Shown here piece after piece: positions 24,550-32,034 of a DNA stretch of 45,794 bases. Each line of letters opens with the position of its first letter. The stretch's first letter is position 1. The stretch is taken from assembly GCA_017645905.1 (NCBI GenBank), contig JAGCNO010000046.1, forward strand, positions 1 through 45,794, read 5' to 3'. The notes below the pieces were generated by a model that worked only from the letters and a program-made list of their open reading frames with translations, did no database searches and was not told the DNA's origin. Source of the stretch: Prevotella sp. Its GTDB lineage: Bacteria; Bacteroidota; Bacteroidia; Bacteroidales; Bacteroidaceae. Position numbers and translations under genes: made by a program.

Positions 24550-25050
24550 ATGAAGAAACTAATCATTTGCGCAATCTGCGCAATCTGCGGTCTCTGCACC
24601 GCCAACGCCCAGAAGTTCGGACACGTCAACCTGCAGGAAGTCATGCAGGCTATGCCTGAGTTCACCGAAGCACAAAACGAACTGAAGAAGCTCGAGGAGC
24701 AGTACTCCAACGACCTCAAGCAGATGCAGGACGAGATTCAGCGCAAGGCTGAGGCCTTCGACAAGGAGCAGGCTAGTCTGCCCGACAACATCAAGCAGCG
24801 CCGTCAGCAGGAAATCCAGGACTCTTACCAGAAGTACCAAGAGAGCCTCCAGGACAACCAGCAGGCCCTGCAGAAGGCTGAGCAGGAAAAGATGGCTGCC
24901 ATTCAGCAGAAGATGCTCGATGCCGTCAAGGTTATCGGTCAGGAGGGTGGCTACGTCTACATTATGACCACCAACTCCATCCCCTACATCAGCACCACGC
25001 TCTCTACCGACGTCACAGCACAGGTAAAGACAAAACTCGGACTGAAATAG
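24550..25050 (+). CDS. OmpH/Skp family periplasmic chaperone, second copy
   Basis: This protein of 166 residues has a signal peptide (MKKLIICAICAICGLCTANA) and a mature part QKFGHVNLQEVMQAMPEFTE. A long coiled-coil with many Gln, Lys and Glu follows, then YVYIMTTNSIPYISTTLSTD near the C-terminus, as in Skp. The hydrophobic core of the signal peptide is encoded by 9-base repeats (TGCGCAATC). Tandem ompH copies after bamA are usual in Bacteroidales; the two are about 48 bases apart and probably co-transcribed. The unit ends at a hairpin near 25119-25153. Confidence 0.92.
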   Translation: MKKLIICAICAICGLCTANAQKFGHVNLQEVMQAMPEFTEAQNELKKLEEQYSNDLKQMQDEIQRKAEAFDKEQASLPDNIKQRRQQEIQDSYQKYQESLQDNQQALQKAEQEKMAAIQQKMLDAVKVIGQEGGYVYIMTTNSIPYISTTLSTDVTAQVKTKLGLK

Positions 25051-25062
25051 TTAATTGTTCAA

Positions 25063-25107
25063 GGGGAATTGCAATCCCCGTAACTTGGAATTCTGAATTC
25101 GTAATTC
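25063..25107. repeat. Palindrome and heptads after ompH
   Basis: A near-perfect palindrome GGGGAATTGCAATCCCC at 25063-25079 is followed by 7-base units of the type GGAATTC/TGAATTC/GTAATTC/TTAATC. Confidence 0.65.
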
Positions 25108-25118
25108 TTAATCATAGT

Positions 25119-25163
25119 ATCCGCTTCTATAGAACTTGACTACAGGAGCGGATTATTTTATTA
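25119..25163 (+). terminator. Terminator of the envelope operon
   Basis: ATCCGCT at 25119-25125 pairs with AGCGGAT at 25147-25153 and is followed by a T-rich tail (TATTTTATT). It probably ends the transcript that includes bamA and both ompH genes. Confidence 0.75.
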
Positions 25164-25195
25164 CCACCAAACCACTAAACCACCAAACCACTAAT
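25164..25195. repeat. Octamer repeats before the macro-like gene
   Basis: Four 8-base units (ACCACCAA/ACCACTAA) lie directly before the ATG at 25197. It is another example of a locus-specific short-period repeat immediately upstream of a start codon. Confidence 0.8.
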
Positions 25196-25196
25196 T

Positions 25197-25571
25197 ATGA
25201 CACAGAAACGTACTACACCAGAGTTTATCACCGAGCTGAAGCCGAACGAAATCTTTGTCTTCGGCAGCAACCTGAAGGGAATGCATGGCGGTGGGGCAGC
25301 ATGGATTGCCTACCGCAAGTTTGGTGCCATCATGGGGCAGGGCGTGGGTCTGCAAGGCCAGAGTTACGGCATACCTACGATGCAGGGTGGGGTAGAGACC
25401 ATCCGCCCCTATGTGGACGAGTTCGTCCAGTTTGCCAAGGAACGCCAAGACCTGACCTTCCTGGTAACCCGCATCGGCTGTGGCATTGCCGGATTCACAG
25501 ACGAAGAGATTGCTCCGTTGTTCGAGAAGGCTCACGACCTGGACAATGTCGTACTGCCTCCTAATTGGTAA
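25197..25571 (+). CDS. Macro-like domain protein
   Basis: This small 124-residue cytosolic protein opens with IFVFGSNLKGMHGGGAAWIA, then GAIMGQGVGLQGQSYGIPT, and ends with LVTRIGCGIAGFTDEEIAPLF. These glycine-rich loops are typical of a macro-domain-like family found with phages and in many Bacteroidales, which probably binds ADP-ribose or related nucleotides. The activity is not known. It stands alone after the envelope operon, without a visible partner. Confidence 0.7.
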   Translation: MTQKRTTPEFITELKPNEIFVFGSNLKGMHGGGAAWIAYRKFGAIMGQGVGLQGQSYGIPTMQGGVETIRPYVDEFVQFAKERQDLTFLVTRIGCGIAGFTDEEIAPLFEKAHDLDNVVLPPNW

Positions 25572-25599
25572 TGTCAGTGTTTAAAACGGTTTACCCCTT

Positions 25600-25702
25600 T
25601 TTGAAAGAACGGCTTTTTCTAGTAGAAAGAACGGCTTTTTCCAGGAGAAAGAACGGCTTTTTCTAATGGAAAGAACGGCTCTTTCCGGGAGAAAGAACGG
25701 TT
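25600..25702. repeat. 22-base tandem array D
   Basis: AAAGAAC starts at 25604, 25626, 25648, 25670 and 25692, an exact 22-base period over five units. The last unit is cut after AAAGAACGG and followed by GTTCAAAGTCC. The same 11 bases border array E at 33476-33486. Confidence 0.92.
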
Positions 25703-25759
25703 CAAAGTCCGATAATAACGACCGCTTTGGTATAAACAAACAACGAATAGTCTATCTGT

Positions 25760-26851
25760 ATGACCAAGAAATCTCTTATTATCCTGTTACTCCTTGTAAC
25801 GATGGGAGTATCCGCGCAAATCAAAGTCGAAGTATCCGAGACCGTTGAACTGATGGGCATTTTATCGCGCATGGCAGGATTTCAGGAGTATTGCCACGAC
25901 ATGGGCGGACAATACACCAAAGATACTGAGGCCTGGTTCGCTCCATACAAAACACACCCCATCATCAATTACTATCAAGAACTCCGAGCCAAATACGGCA
26001 TCAGTCATGATGCGGTGATGACAATGGCCATCCATATCGCCATTGATGGTGGCAAGTTGAAGTTCCTGGCCGATGAAGAAGGACATTTAGTCCGTTGGAA
26101 GGGCATAGATGTAGATTCCTTCGTCGTCCGTCTCAATCAGTTCTATAGCGACACACGTTTCCATGACTTTTTTCAGCAGCACCAACAGTTCTACGAAGAA
26201 GTCATGCGCACATACGAGACAAACGTGATGCAGTATTTCCATCAGGACTGGTACGCCCGTTTCTATGGCTCCGAACCAAAGGAGAATTTCCGCATTGTTA
26301 TCGGCTTCACGAATGGAGGAGGCAATTATGGCCCAAGCCGACAGCTTTTAGGTCAGCCAAAGGAAGTGTTCGCCATTGCCGGGTACTATGTCAATCAACA
26401 GACAGGCAAGGCCTACGAGGAAGGTGTTAACTATGCTTCAACACTCATCCACGAGTTCAATCACTCCTTTGTCAATCCCCTGCTTAACGACGATAGCAAC
26501 GTTGCATTATTGAAAGACATCAGCCAGAAACTACTGAAACTGTCGCCCATTGGCATGAAGAGCCAGAACTATGCCCAGTGGAACATCGTGCTCAACGAGA
26601 GTGTTGTCCGTGCTGCCGTCATCATCTATATGCTTGACAATGGCTTTACTACAGAGCAACTACAGCATGAAATGTTCGACAATGTATGCCGTGATTTCCG
26701 CTGGATGCCTGAGCTTGTCATCGCTCTTCGTCACTACGCTGCACATCGTGACCAGTACCCAACCCTCAACGACTACTACCCGGAAGTTGCCCGTTGCCTC
26801 AAAAAATATTATACTGATGAGGTAAGTCGGATGCAGAAGTCATTGAAATGA
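25760..26851 (+). CDS. DUF4932 metallopeptidase-like exported protein
   Basis: This protein of 363 residues has a signal peptide (MTKKSLIILLLLVTMGVSAQ) and a zinc-binding HExxH-type motif, HEFNHSFVNP, at about residues 231-235, preceded by an alanine/serine-rich helix. The pattern fits the DUF4932 family of putative zinc peptidases of Bacteroidales. No lipobox is seen, so it is likely periplasmic or secreted. Its substrate is unknown. It is transcribed alone, downstream of array D. It ends facing the LUD gene, 61 bases away. Confidence 0.8.
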   Translation: MTKKSLIILLLLVTMGVSAQIKVEVSETVELMGILSRMAGFQEYCHDMGGQYTKDTEAWFAPYKTHPIINYYQELRAKYGISHDAVMTMAIHIAIDGGKLKFLADEEGHLVRWKGIDVDSFVVRLNQFYSDTRFHDFFQQHQQFYEEVMRTYETNVMQYFHQDWYARFYGSEPKENFRIVIGFTNGGGNYGPSRQLLGQPKEVFAIAGYYVNQQTGKAYEEGVNYASTLIHEFNHSFVNPLLNDDSNVALLKDISQKLLKLSPIGMKSQNYAQWNIVLNESVVRAAVIIYMLDNGFTTEQLQHEMFDNVCRDFRWMPELVIALRHYAAHRDQYPTLNDYYPEVARCLKKYYTDEVSRMQKSLK

Positions 26852-26912
26852 TGATACGGTCTCTTTAGTTTTCCGCTTAGGTTATCGCTGTAATAATGTC
26901 TGAAGTCAATGC

Positions 26913-27548
26913 CTAATATCCAAGGTTCTCCCCGACAAGCACTACGACGTGGCGGCCTTTGGGGGAGTTTCTAAGGAAGTGAACATAGTTGCAGATGGAC
27001 TGTGGGGAGTTGCAGTTGTGGCATACACCGTCCGTTTGGCACGGGGTCTTGATGTCAAAACGTGCTGCATTGACAGGCGATGCCGTCCCCCTTGCCCTTG
27101 CAAGAGCGGCCTCTACTGTCTGTGCCACTTTGTTCAAGCCAATCACGAAGATCACCTTTTTCGGTCCCCAGGTAATAGCTGCCACGCGATTGCCGTTGCC
27201 GTCGATATTTACGATAACGCCATCCTCAGAGATAGCATTGGCACTGGTGAGGTAGACATCGGCAGAGAATGCCCTGAGATACATGGTCTGTTTCTCTTCT
27301 GGAGTCTCTACCAAGTCACGGTCAAGCACTTCAAGGGTTCCACGGCTTCTCAGCGCATTGGGAATACCCAGGTCGCGGACGGTCATCGTGCCGCCCCACG
27401 TCACAGAGCTGCCGTCTTCTATCAGCTCTGATACTTTCTTCACAGCCTCTTCGCCAGTCGGACAATAGAATCCCTCAATGTGACGGCGTTGCAGGTTCTT
27501 GATAATGGTCTGAGCAAGTAGCTCGTTTCTTTGTTCTTTTGGTGTCAT
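26913..27548 (-). CDS. LUD-domain (LutC/YkgG-like) protein
   Basis: This cytosolic protein of 211 residues carries a LUD domain (old DUF162) as in lactate-utilisation proteins. VTWGGTMTVRDLG, RAFSADVYLTSANAISEDG and NGNRVAAITWGPKKVIFV are recognisable. Near the C-terminus are Cys residues (CQTDGVCHNCNSPQSICN) that may bind metal or iron-sulfur. LutA and LutB are not adjacent, so a role in lactate oxidation is unproved. The start overlaps the end of the CDF gene by 4 bases, so the two are translationally coupled. Confidence 0.85.
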   Translation of the reverse strand: MTPKEQRNELLAQTIIKNLQRRHIEGFYCPTGEEAVKKVSELIEDGSSVTWGGTMTVRDLGIPNALRSRGTLEVLDRDLVETPEEKQTMYLRAFSADVYLTSANAISEDGVIVNIDGNGNRVAAITWGPKKVIFVIGLNKVAQTVEAALARARGTASPVNAARFDIKTPCQTDGVCHNCNSPQSICNYVHFLRNSPKGRHVVVLVGENLGY

Positions 27549-28768
27549 ATCACTTCATTACTATAATTATGGTCTATCACGATGGTAATATTCATATCGG
27601 GTAGCACAGTCTTTAGCTCTTCTTCGAGTTGATGTCTGAAGGTGTGTTCATCGTGAACAGAGATGTCGGGTACTACATCGACCGACACACGATTGTCGGG
27701 CTCGAAGTAGTAAAAACCATGCACCTGTGTGACATCCTGATGCTTGGCCAGGGTCTGCATCACGGCGTTTTGCAAATCAGCTCGCTTGTTTGCACCTGTA
27801 GCAACAGCATATATACCGACGGTCATGATGATGCCGTGACGCTCGAACATCTGCTCGGATATACTGCGGGTGAGTCCGTGAATCTCATGGGCATTCATCG
27901 TGTCATAGACATTCACATGGAGCGACCCGATAAGCACGTCGGGGCCGTAGTTGTGGAGGATGATGTCGAACACGCCGTGAACACCCTCAAAGTCGAGCAC
28001 TTCCCCTTTGATTTCCTTCAGGAGTTTCGGCGAGATACGGCTACCCAGCAGTTCGTTCACAGGCGAGGCCAGCATCTCGATACCGGCTTTGATGATAATT
28101 AGGGAGATCAGGGCACCCAGGATGCCGTCGAGAGAAACGTGCCACAACAACATGATACCTGCTGAGACAAGTGTTGACAGCGTGATGAAGGCATCGAATA
28201 GCGCATCGGAGCCTGAGGCTATCAGTGCGTCGCTGCTCAGTTGCTCGCCCTTTTTCTTCACGTAACGGCCCAAGACAAGCTTTACCACAATAGCCACCAC
28301 GATGACGACGAGTGTCACAGTGGTATATTCCGGCTCCGTGGGGTCGAATACCTTCTTGACCGACTCTATCAGCGATGTGATACCCGCAGAGAGCACGATG
28401 ACTGCGATGATGATGGCGCTGAAGTACTCGATGCGTCCGAAGCCGAAAGGATGTTCACGGTCGGCAGGTCGCTGCGAGAGTTTAGTGCCTATGATGGTGA
28501 TGACGCTCGACAATGCGTCACTCAAGTTGTTAACAGCATCCATCACGATAGCCACGCTACTGGCTAATATGCCCACTACTGCCTTGAAAGCTGCCAGTAG
28601 TATATTGGCGGCAATACCAACAATGCTAGTACGTATAATTTGTGCGGAACGATTCTTTTTTGTTAGTCCGCCCTGTGGGAACACCTTGTCCCACTCCTGA
28701 GTCAATGTTGGTTCCTGTTTCATGTCGTTGTCTGTAGATGAGATATTCATGCGAATATTAAAGTCCAT
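27545..28768 (-). CDS. Cation diffusion facilitator (CDF) metal transporter
   Basis: This inner-membrane exporter of about 400 residues probably moves zinc, iron or manganese ions. The N-terminal half has six hydrophobic segments with MDAVNNLSDALSSV in segment II, the metal site Asp pair in DALFDAFITL of segment V, and HPFGFGRIEYF after segment II. The second half is the cytoplasmic domain, with YYFEPDNRVSVDVVPD and a basic linker. Start options are at 28768, 28750 and 28726; the outermost is given. It lies 12 bases after the rhamnosidase remnant and before the LUD gene on the same strand. Confidence 0.88.
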   Translation of the reverse strand: MDFNIRMNISSTDNDMKQEPTLTQEWDKVFPQGGLTKKNRSAQIIRTSIVGIAANILLAAFKAVVGILASSVAIVMDAVNNLSDALSSVITIIGTKLSQRPADREHPFGFGRIEYFSAIIIAVIVLSAGITSLIESVKKVFDPTEPEYTTVTLVVIVVAIVVKLVLGRYVKKKGEQLSSDALIASGSDALFDAFITLSTLVSAGIMLLWHVSLDGILGALISLIIIKAGIEMLASPVNELLGSRISPKLLKEIKGEVLDFEGVHGVFDIILHNYGPDVLIGSLHVNVYDTMNAHEIHGLTRSISEQMFERHGIIMTVGIYAVATGANKRADLQNAVMQTLAKHQDVTQVHGFYYFEPDNRVSVDVVPDISVHDEHTFRHQLEEELKTVLPDMNITIVIDHNYSNEVI

Positions 28769-28780
28769 GAATAATATAGG

Positions 28781-29098
28781 TTAGAATATGCACCGGCAAT
28801 TTATAGTTTTGGTACCCGAACCAATCTGCTTTGTCTTGCCGTCAGGAAGATGGAGTGTCGCCGTTGTATAAGCGGGTATGGTCACGGTCCATGTGAATAT
28901 TCCTCCTTTACGCTCCCAGTGGCTGGAGATGTCACCGTAGATGGAAGGATATGTGGCGGTGACGCCATTGAGGGCACTGATAGAGAAGTCGGGGTGCATG
29001 ATAATATGCTTGAAGTCGGGATACTCCGAGTCAGGGGCGATGCCTGCAGGTATTCGTAGCACCAGGGAATGAGGTCGCCAAGCATCGAATGATAAGGG
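28781..29098 (-). pseudogene. 3' remnant of an alpha-L-rhamnosidase (GH78), frameshifted
   Basis: Read on the minus strand, the fragment begins right after the tRNA-Leu 3' end. In one frame it gives YHSMLGDLIPWCYEYL; in the next it gives AGIAPDSEYPDFKHIIMHP, then SIYGDISSHWE and FTWTVTIP, and stops. These are the final parts of GH78 rhamnosidases: the end of the catalytic barrel and the C-terminal beta domain. Restoring a single lost G joins the two frames as EYLAGIAPD, so a 1-base deletion near 29050 explains it. Everything upstream is missing. A true enzyme is about 900 residues; this is a relic. Confidence 0.85.
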
Positions 29099-29180
29099 TG
29101 CGCCTGACAGGACTCGAACCTGCACTTCGGGAGAAACTAGATCCTAAGTCTAGCGCGTCTACCAATTCCGCCACAGGCGC
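29099..29180 (-). tRNA. tRNA-Leu (anticodon TAG)
   Basis: On the minus strand the acceptor arms GCGCCTG and CAGGCGC pair fully. The anticodon stem is CTAGA/TCTAG with a CTTAGGA loop, giving anticodon TAG. The variable arm is long, as in tRNA-Leu, and the T arm carries GGTTCGAGTCC. CCA is not encoded (the sequence continues CCC). It is 55 bases from tRNA-Val. Confidence 0.95.
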
Positions 29181-29234
29181 ATGGGTGTATCGAAAAAAGA
29201 AAGAGCGGTGCAAGTTGCATCGCTCTTTAGTTTG

Positions 29235-29308
29235 TGTCGACACTTGGATTCGGACCAAGGACCCCCACCATGTCAAGGTGATACTCTAACCAACTGAGCT
29301 ATGCCGAC
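29235..29308 (-). tRNA. tRNA-Val (anticodon GAC)
   Basis: On the minus strand acceptor arms GTCGGCA and TGTCGAC pair (one G-T). The anticodon loop TTGACAT gives anticodon GAC. The T loop reads TCCGAAT instead of the usual TTCGAAT, so the universal position 55 is C instead of T. CCA is not encoded. Confidence 0.92.
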
Positions 29309-29412
29309 GATTCTAACGTGTCTTTTTCTGATTTCGGGTGCAAAAGTACTGCTTTTTTCTGATACTACAAAATAATTAACGACTTTTATAACTTTATTCC
29401 CGCATTTATTGC

Positions 29413-29420
29413 TACCTTTG
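29413..29420 (+). promoter_or_regulatory. Promoter -7 box of the exb operon
   Basis: TACCTTTG followed by CG lies 24 bases before the ATG at 29444. Transcription would start near 29426, only a few bases before the ATG at 29429. Confidence 0.7.
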
Positions 29421-29443
29421 CGCCCGAAATGAAAGAAACAACA

Positions 29444-30262
29444 ATGAAAAGACTTTTTTTTGTGATGGTTTGTGTCCTGCTGGCCATAATGCCGATGCTT
29501 GCGCAGACCGACAGCCTTGTGTCCGACAGTATGACGGCGGACAGTCTGATACCTGCGGTCGACATTAGTCAGGTGGTGAGCGACGACGAGATGGAGGCTT
29601 TGGAGGAGATGGCTGCCTTGGAGCCGGGGATGCACCAGAAGCTGAAGGAGAAGTTTGTGGAAGGCTCGACGAGCTTTATGTCGCTGGTAGCCATTGCCTT
29701 AGTGCTGGGCTTAGCGTTCTGTATAGAGCGCATCATCTACCTCACGCTCTCTGAGATAAAGACAAGAAAGCTGTTGGAGGACATCGACAGCCATGTAGAG
29801 AAAGGCGATTTGGAGGGTGCCAAGACCTTATGCCGTAATACGCGTGGCCCGGTGGCGTCGGTATGCTATCAGGGACTGATGCATGCCAACGACGATATGG
29901 AGACCGTTGAGCGCAGTATCGTGAGTTATGGCAGTCTACAGGTGGCTCGGCTGGAGCGCGGCTGCTCTTGGATTAGGCTGTTTATCGCTATAGCGCCCTC
30001 TTTGGGATTCCTCGGAACGGTCATCGGTATGGTCATGGCCTTCGACAATATTCAGGAAGCTGGCGACATTTCGCCGAAGATTGTAGCCGAGGGTATGAAG
30101 GTGGCACTAATCACCACCATCTTCGGAATTATCGTGGCACTTATCCTGCAGGTGTTCTATAATTTCATCATTTCCAAGATTGACCATCTCACTGAGCAGA
30201 TGGAGGAGGCAGCCATCACGCTGATGGATGTTCTCTCTAAAAGAGGAGTGAAAGGGAAGTGA
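29444..30262 (+). CDS. exbB: MotA/TolQ/ExbB proton channel family protein
   Basis: ExbB with ExbD and TonB uses the proton gradient to power outer-membrane transporters. From 29444 the protein has about 272 residues: an N-terminal signal or first hydrophobic segment (MKRLFFVMVCVLLAIMPML), a membrane segment SLVAIALVLGLAFCIERIIY, and the paired segments around WIRLFIAIAPSLGFLGTVIG and ALITTIFGIIVALILQVF, the core of the family. The upstream ATG at 29429 is nearly at the predicted transcription start. A small membrane ORF and two exbD genes follow on the same strand. Confidence 0.92.
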   Translation: MKRLFFVMVCVLLAIMPMLAQTDSLVSDSMTADSLIPAVDISQVVSDDEMEALEEMAALEPGMHQKLKEKFVEGSTSFMSLVAIALVLGLAFCIERIIYLTLSEIKTRKLLEDIDSHVEKGDLEGAKTLCRNTRGPVASVCYQGLMHANDDMETVERSIVSYGSLQVARLERGCSWIRLFIAIAPSLGFLGTVIGMVMAFDNIQEAGDISPKIVAEGMKVALITTIFGIIVALILQVFYNFIISKIDHLTEQMEEAAITLMDVLSKRGVKGK

Positions 30263-30301
30263 ATAGGGAGTGAAAGGGACATTACTTTTTGCATTTGAAT
30301 T

Positions 30302-30403
30302 ATGGTTGATTTCCTTTTGTACACAATATATATTATGTTGGGGCTTGCAGTAGCCCTGACAATCTGGTCACTGGTGCATCAGTATGTGACCCGCGACCAT
30401 TAA
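30302..30403 (+). CDS. Small one-span membrane protein between exbB and exbD
   Basis: This 33-residue frame (MVDFLLYTIYIMLGLAVALT start, HQYVTRDH end) holds one clear membrane segment of about 20 residues and a short basic tail. It lies in a 170-base gap of the exb operon on the same strand. The hydrophobic layout suggests a real small protein that may sit with the ExbB-ExbD complex. No family is known to me. Confidence 0.6.
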   Translation: MVDFLLYTIYIMLGLAVALTIWSLVHQYVTRDH

Positions 30404-30434
30404 GTCTAAGGTCGAATTAATCTGAAGTCGAGAA

Positions 30435-31007
30435 ATGTTTCAACGTAAGAAGCGCGAAACTCCAGGTCTGGACACTACATCGACAGCCGACATATCGTTC
30501 ATGCTGTTGATATTCTTCCTCGTCACCTCATCGATGGATACTGACAAGGGCCTTGCCCGTCAGCTACCCATGCCTGAGGACCAGACGGAGGAGCAGGAGT
30601 TAGTGGTGAAGCGTCGCAACGTGATGGAGCTACGCCTTGATGCAGCAGGACGCCTCACCTGTGACGACGACACCCTGAGTGCCGACGCGCTTATCAGCCG
30701 TATTGAAGACTTCGTGGCCAATGTCTCTGATGACCCTCAGAAGCCTGAGCGTAGTGAGCGTGAGGTGCACTTGCTGGGACGTTGCAGGGTTAGCGACCGT
30801 CACGTCATCTTTGTCGACGTTAGTCCAGAGGCTACCTACGATGCCTATTTCCAGATGCAGAATGCCATTGTGTCAGCTTATTCACACCTGCGAGATGGTC
30901 TGGCGCAAAAGCATTTCGGTCATGACTACAAGGACTGTACGCAAGAGCAGCGAGATGCCATCGCTTTGGTATTCCCTCAACGAATCAGCGAAAGAGTTGA
31001 AGATTGA
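30435..31007 (+). CDS. exbD: ExbD/TolR family protein, first copy
   Basis: ExbD proteins have one membrane segment with an essential Asp and a periplasmic domain. This copy of 190 residues shows LDTTSTADISFMLLIFFLV at about residues 9-27, with Asp in the proton path, then a periplasmic domain with DDDTLSADALISRIEDFV. A Gln-Glu-rich and charged stretch follows the membrane segment. It belongs to the exbB unit. Confidence 0.9.
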   Translation: MFQRKKRETPGLDTTSTADISFMLLIFFLVTSSMDTDKGLARQLPMPEDQTEEQELVVKRRNVMELRLDAAGRLTCDDDTLSADALISRIEDFVANVSDDPQKPERSEREVHLLGRCRVSDRHVIFVDVSPEATYDAYFQMQNAIVSAYSHLRDGLAQKHFGHDYKDCTQEQRDAIALVFPQRISERVED

Positions 31008-31016
31008 TAATTGAAG

Positions 31017-31505
31017 ATGAAGTTAAGACGTGGAGTATTCCGTAGGCGAGAGCGCAAGATGCCGGGGTTGAACACCTCGGCGCTGCCCGATCTTATCTTC
31101 ACCGTGCTCTTCTTCTTTATGATTGTCACCCACATGCGCGATGTGGACTTACTCGTGCACTACGACCTGCCTCAGGGTTCGGAGGTGCAGAAACTGACTC
31201 ATAAGTCGGCTGTGACTCAAATCTATGTGGGACGGCAACAAACTCTCAACTCTCAATTCCCCAAGGACACTTTCTTCATCCAGCTGAACAACCGCCTGGC
31301 CACTATAGCCGACATTCGTGACTATGTGGAGGAAGAACGACAGCGCATGAACGATGAAGACCGCAGCCGCATGGTGGTGAGCCTGAAGGCCGACCGTGAT
31401 GTGCCCATGAGCATCATTGCTGAAATCAAACAAGCGTTGCAGCAGAGCTTTGCCCTTCGCATTAACTACTCTGCTAACGAGGCCGGTAAGGCAAAGAAAC
31501 GCTAA
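31017..31505 (+). CDS. exbD: ExbD/TolR family protein, second copy
   Basis: This second ExbD has about 162 residues from the ATG at 31017 (MKLRRGVFRRRERKMPGLN). A TTG two codons upstream is possible but unneeded. The membrane segment LPDLIFTVLFFFMIVTHM carries the essential Asp. The periplasmic domain includes DIRDYVEEERQRMN and VSLKADRDVPMSIIAEIKQA. Two different ExbD copies after ExbB are usual in Bacteroidetes and may form mixed dimers. The stop overlaps the stop of folA (convergent) by 4 bases. Confidence 0.9.
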   Translation: MKLRRGVFRRRERKMPGLNTSALPDLIFTVLFFFMIVTHMRDVDLLVHYDLPQGSEVQKLTHKSAVTQIYVGRQQTLNSQFPKDTFFIQLNNRLATIADIRDYVEEERQRMNDEDRSRMVVSLKADRDVPMSIIAEIKQALQQSFALRINYSANEAGKAKKR

Positions 31506-32023
31506 TTATTCAGATTCTCTTCTTTGTTGGGCAGAAGCAGCGTAATACGCTGATAGTCAACGAAGTCAAAGGTGTGTGTGTGGCGGTCGTCGGCAGGATG
31601 ATGCTCACGCCAAATCTCTTTCCAGTTGTCATAGTTGGGGAAGAAGGCATCAGCCTCTTCAGGGGTGTCGTCGACTTCGGTAAGGCAGAGACGGTCAGCC
31701 TTTTCTATCAACTGTGAGTAGATGCTGGCTCCACCTATTATATATATGTCCTCACCCTCGTGGCAGGTGGCAATAAACGACTCCCAGTCAGGGAAGCACT
31801 CGCAGCCAGGCAGCTCCTTTACGGTTCGGGTGAGCACGCAATTGCGGCGGTTGGGTAGGGCACCTTTGGGCAGACTCTCGAAGGTGCGGCGGCCCATAAG
31901 GATGGTATGGCCGGTGGTAAGCTGGCGGAAGCGGCGCATATCGTCGGGCAGCCAGTAGAGCAGTTTATTCTGATAGCCGATGGCTCGGTTACGAGCTACG
32001 GCAGCAATTATATTTACAGTCAT
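31502..32023 (-). CDS. folA: Dihydrofolate reductase
   Basis: DHFR reduces dihydrofolate to tetrahydrofolate with NADPH. From the start at 32023 (MTVNIIAAVARNRAIG) there are 173 residues. The substrate-binding acidic residue lies in WLPDDM; GHTILMGRRTFESLPKGALPNR contains the cofactor loop; IYIIGGASIYSQLI carries the second Gly pair. The longer frame that begins at 32113 would overlap the AmpG-like gene and is not needed. It lies 12 bases after that gene on the same strand. Confidence 0.96.
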   Translation of the reverse strand: MTVNIIAAVARNRAIGYQNKLLYWLPDDMRRFRQLTTGHTILMGRRTFESLPKGALPNRRNCVLTRTVKELPGCECFPDWESFIATCHEGEDIYIIGGASIYSQLIEKADRLCLTEVDDTPEEADAFFPNYDNWKEIWREHHPADDRHTHTFDFVDYQRITLLLPNKEENLNN

Positions 32024-32034
32024 TATTTTATTGG

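Noticed and set aside
25600..25702. CRISPR-like array
   Set aside because: Units are 22 bases and directly adjacent, without unique spacers, and no cas gene is in the window.
28781..29125. Intact small gene
   Set aside because: The frame runs into tRNA-Leu and its content is the frameshifted end of a GH78 enzyme, so it is listed as a pseudogene.
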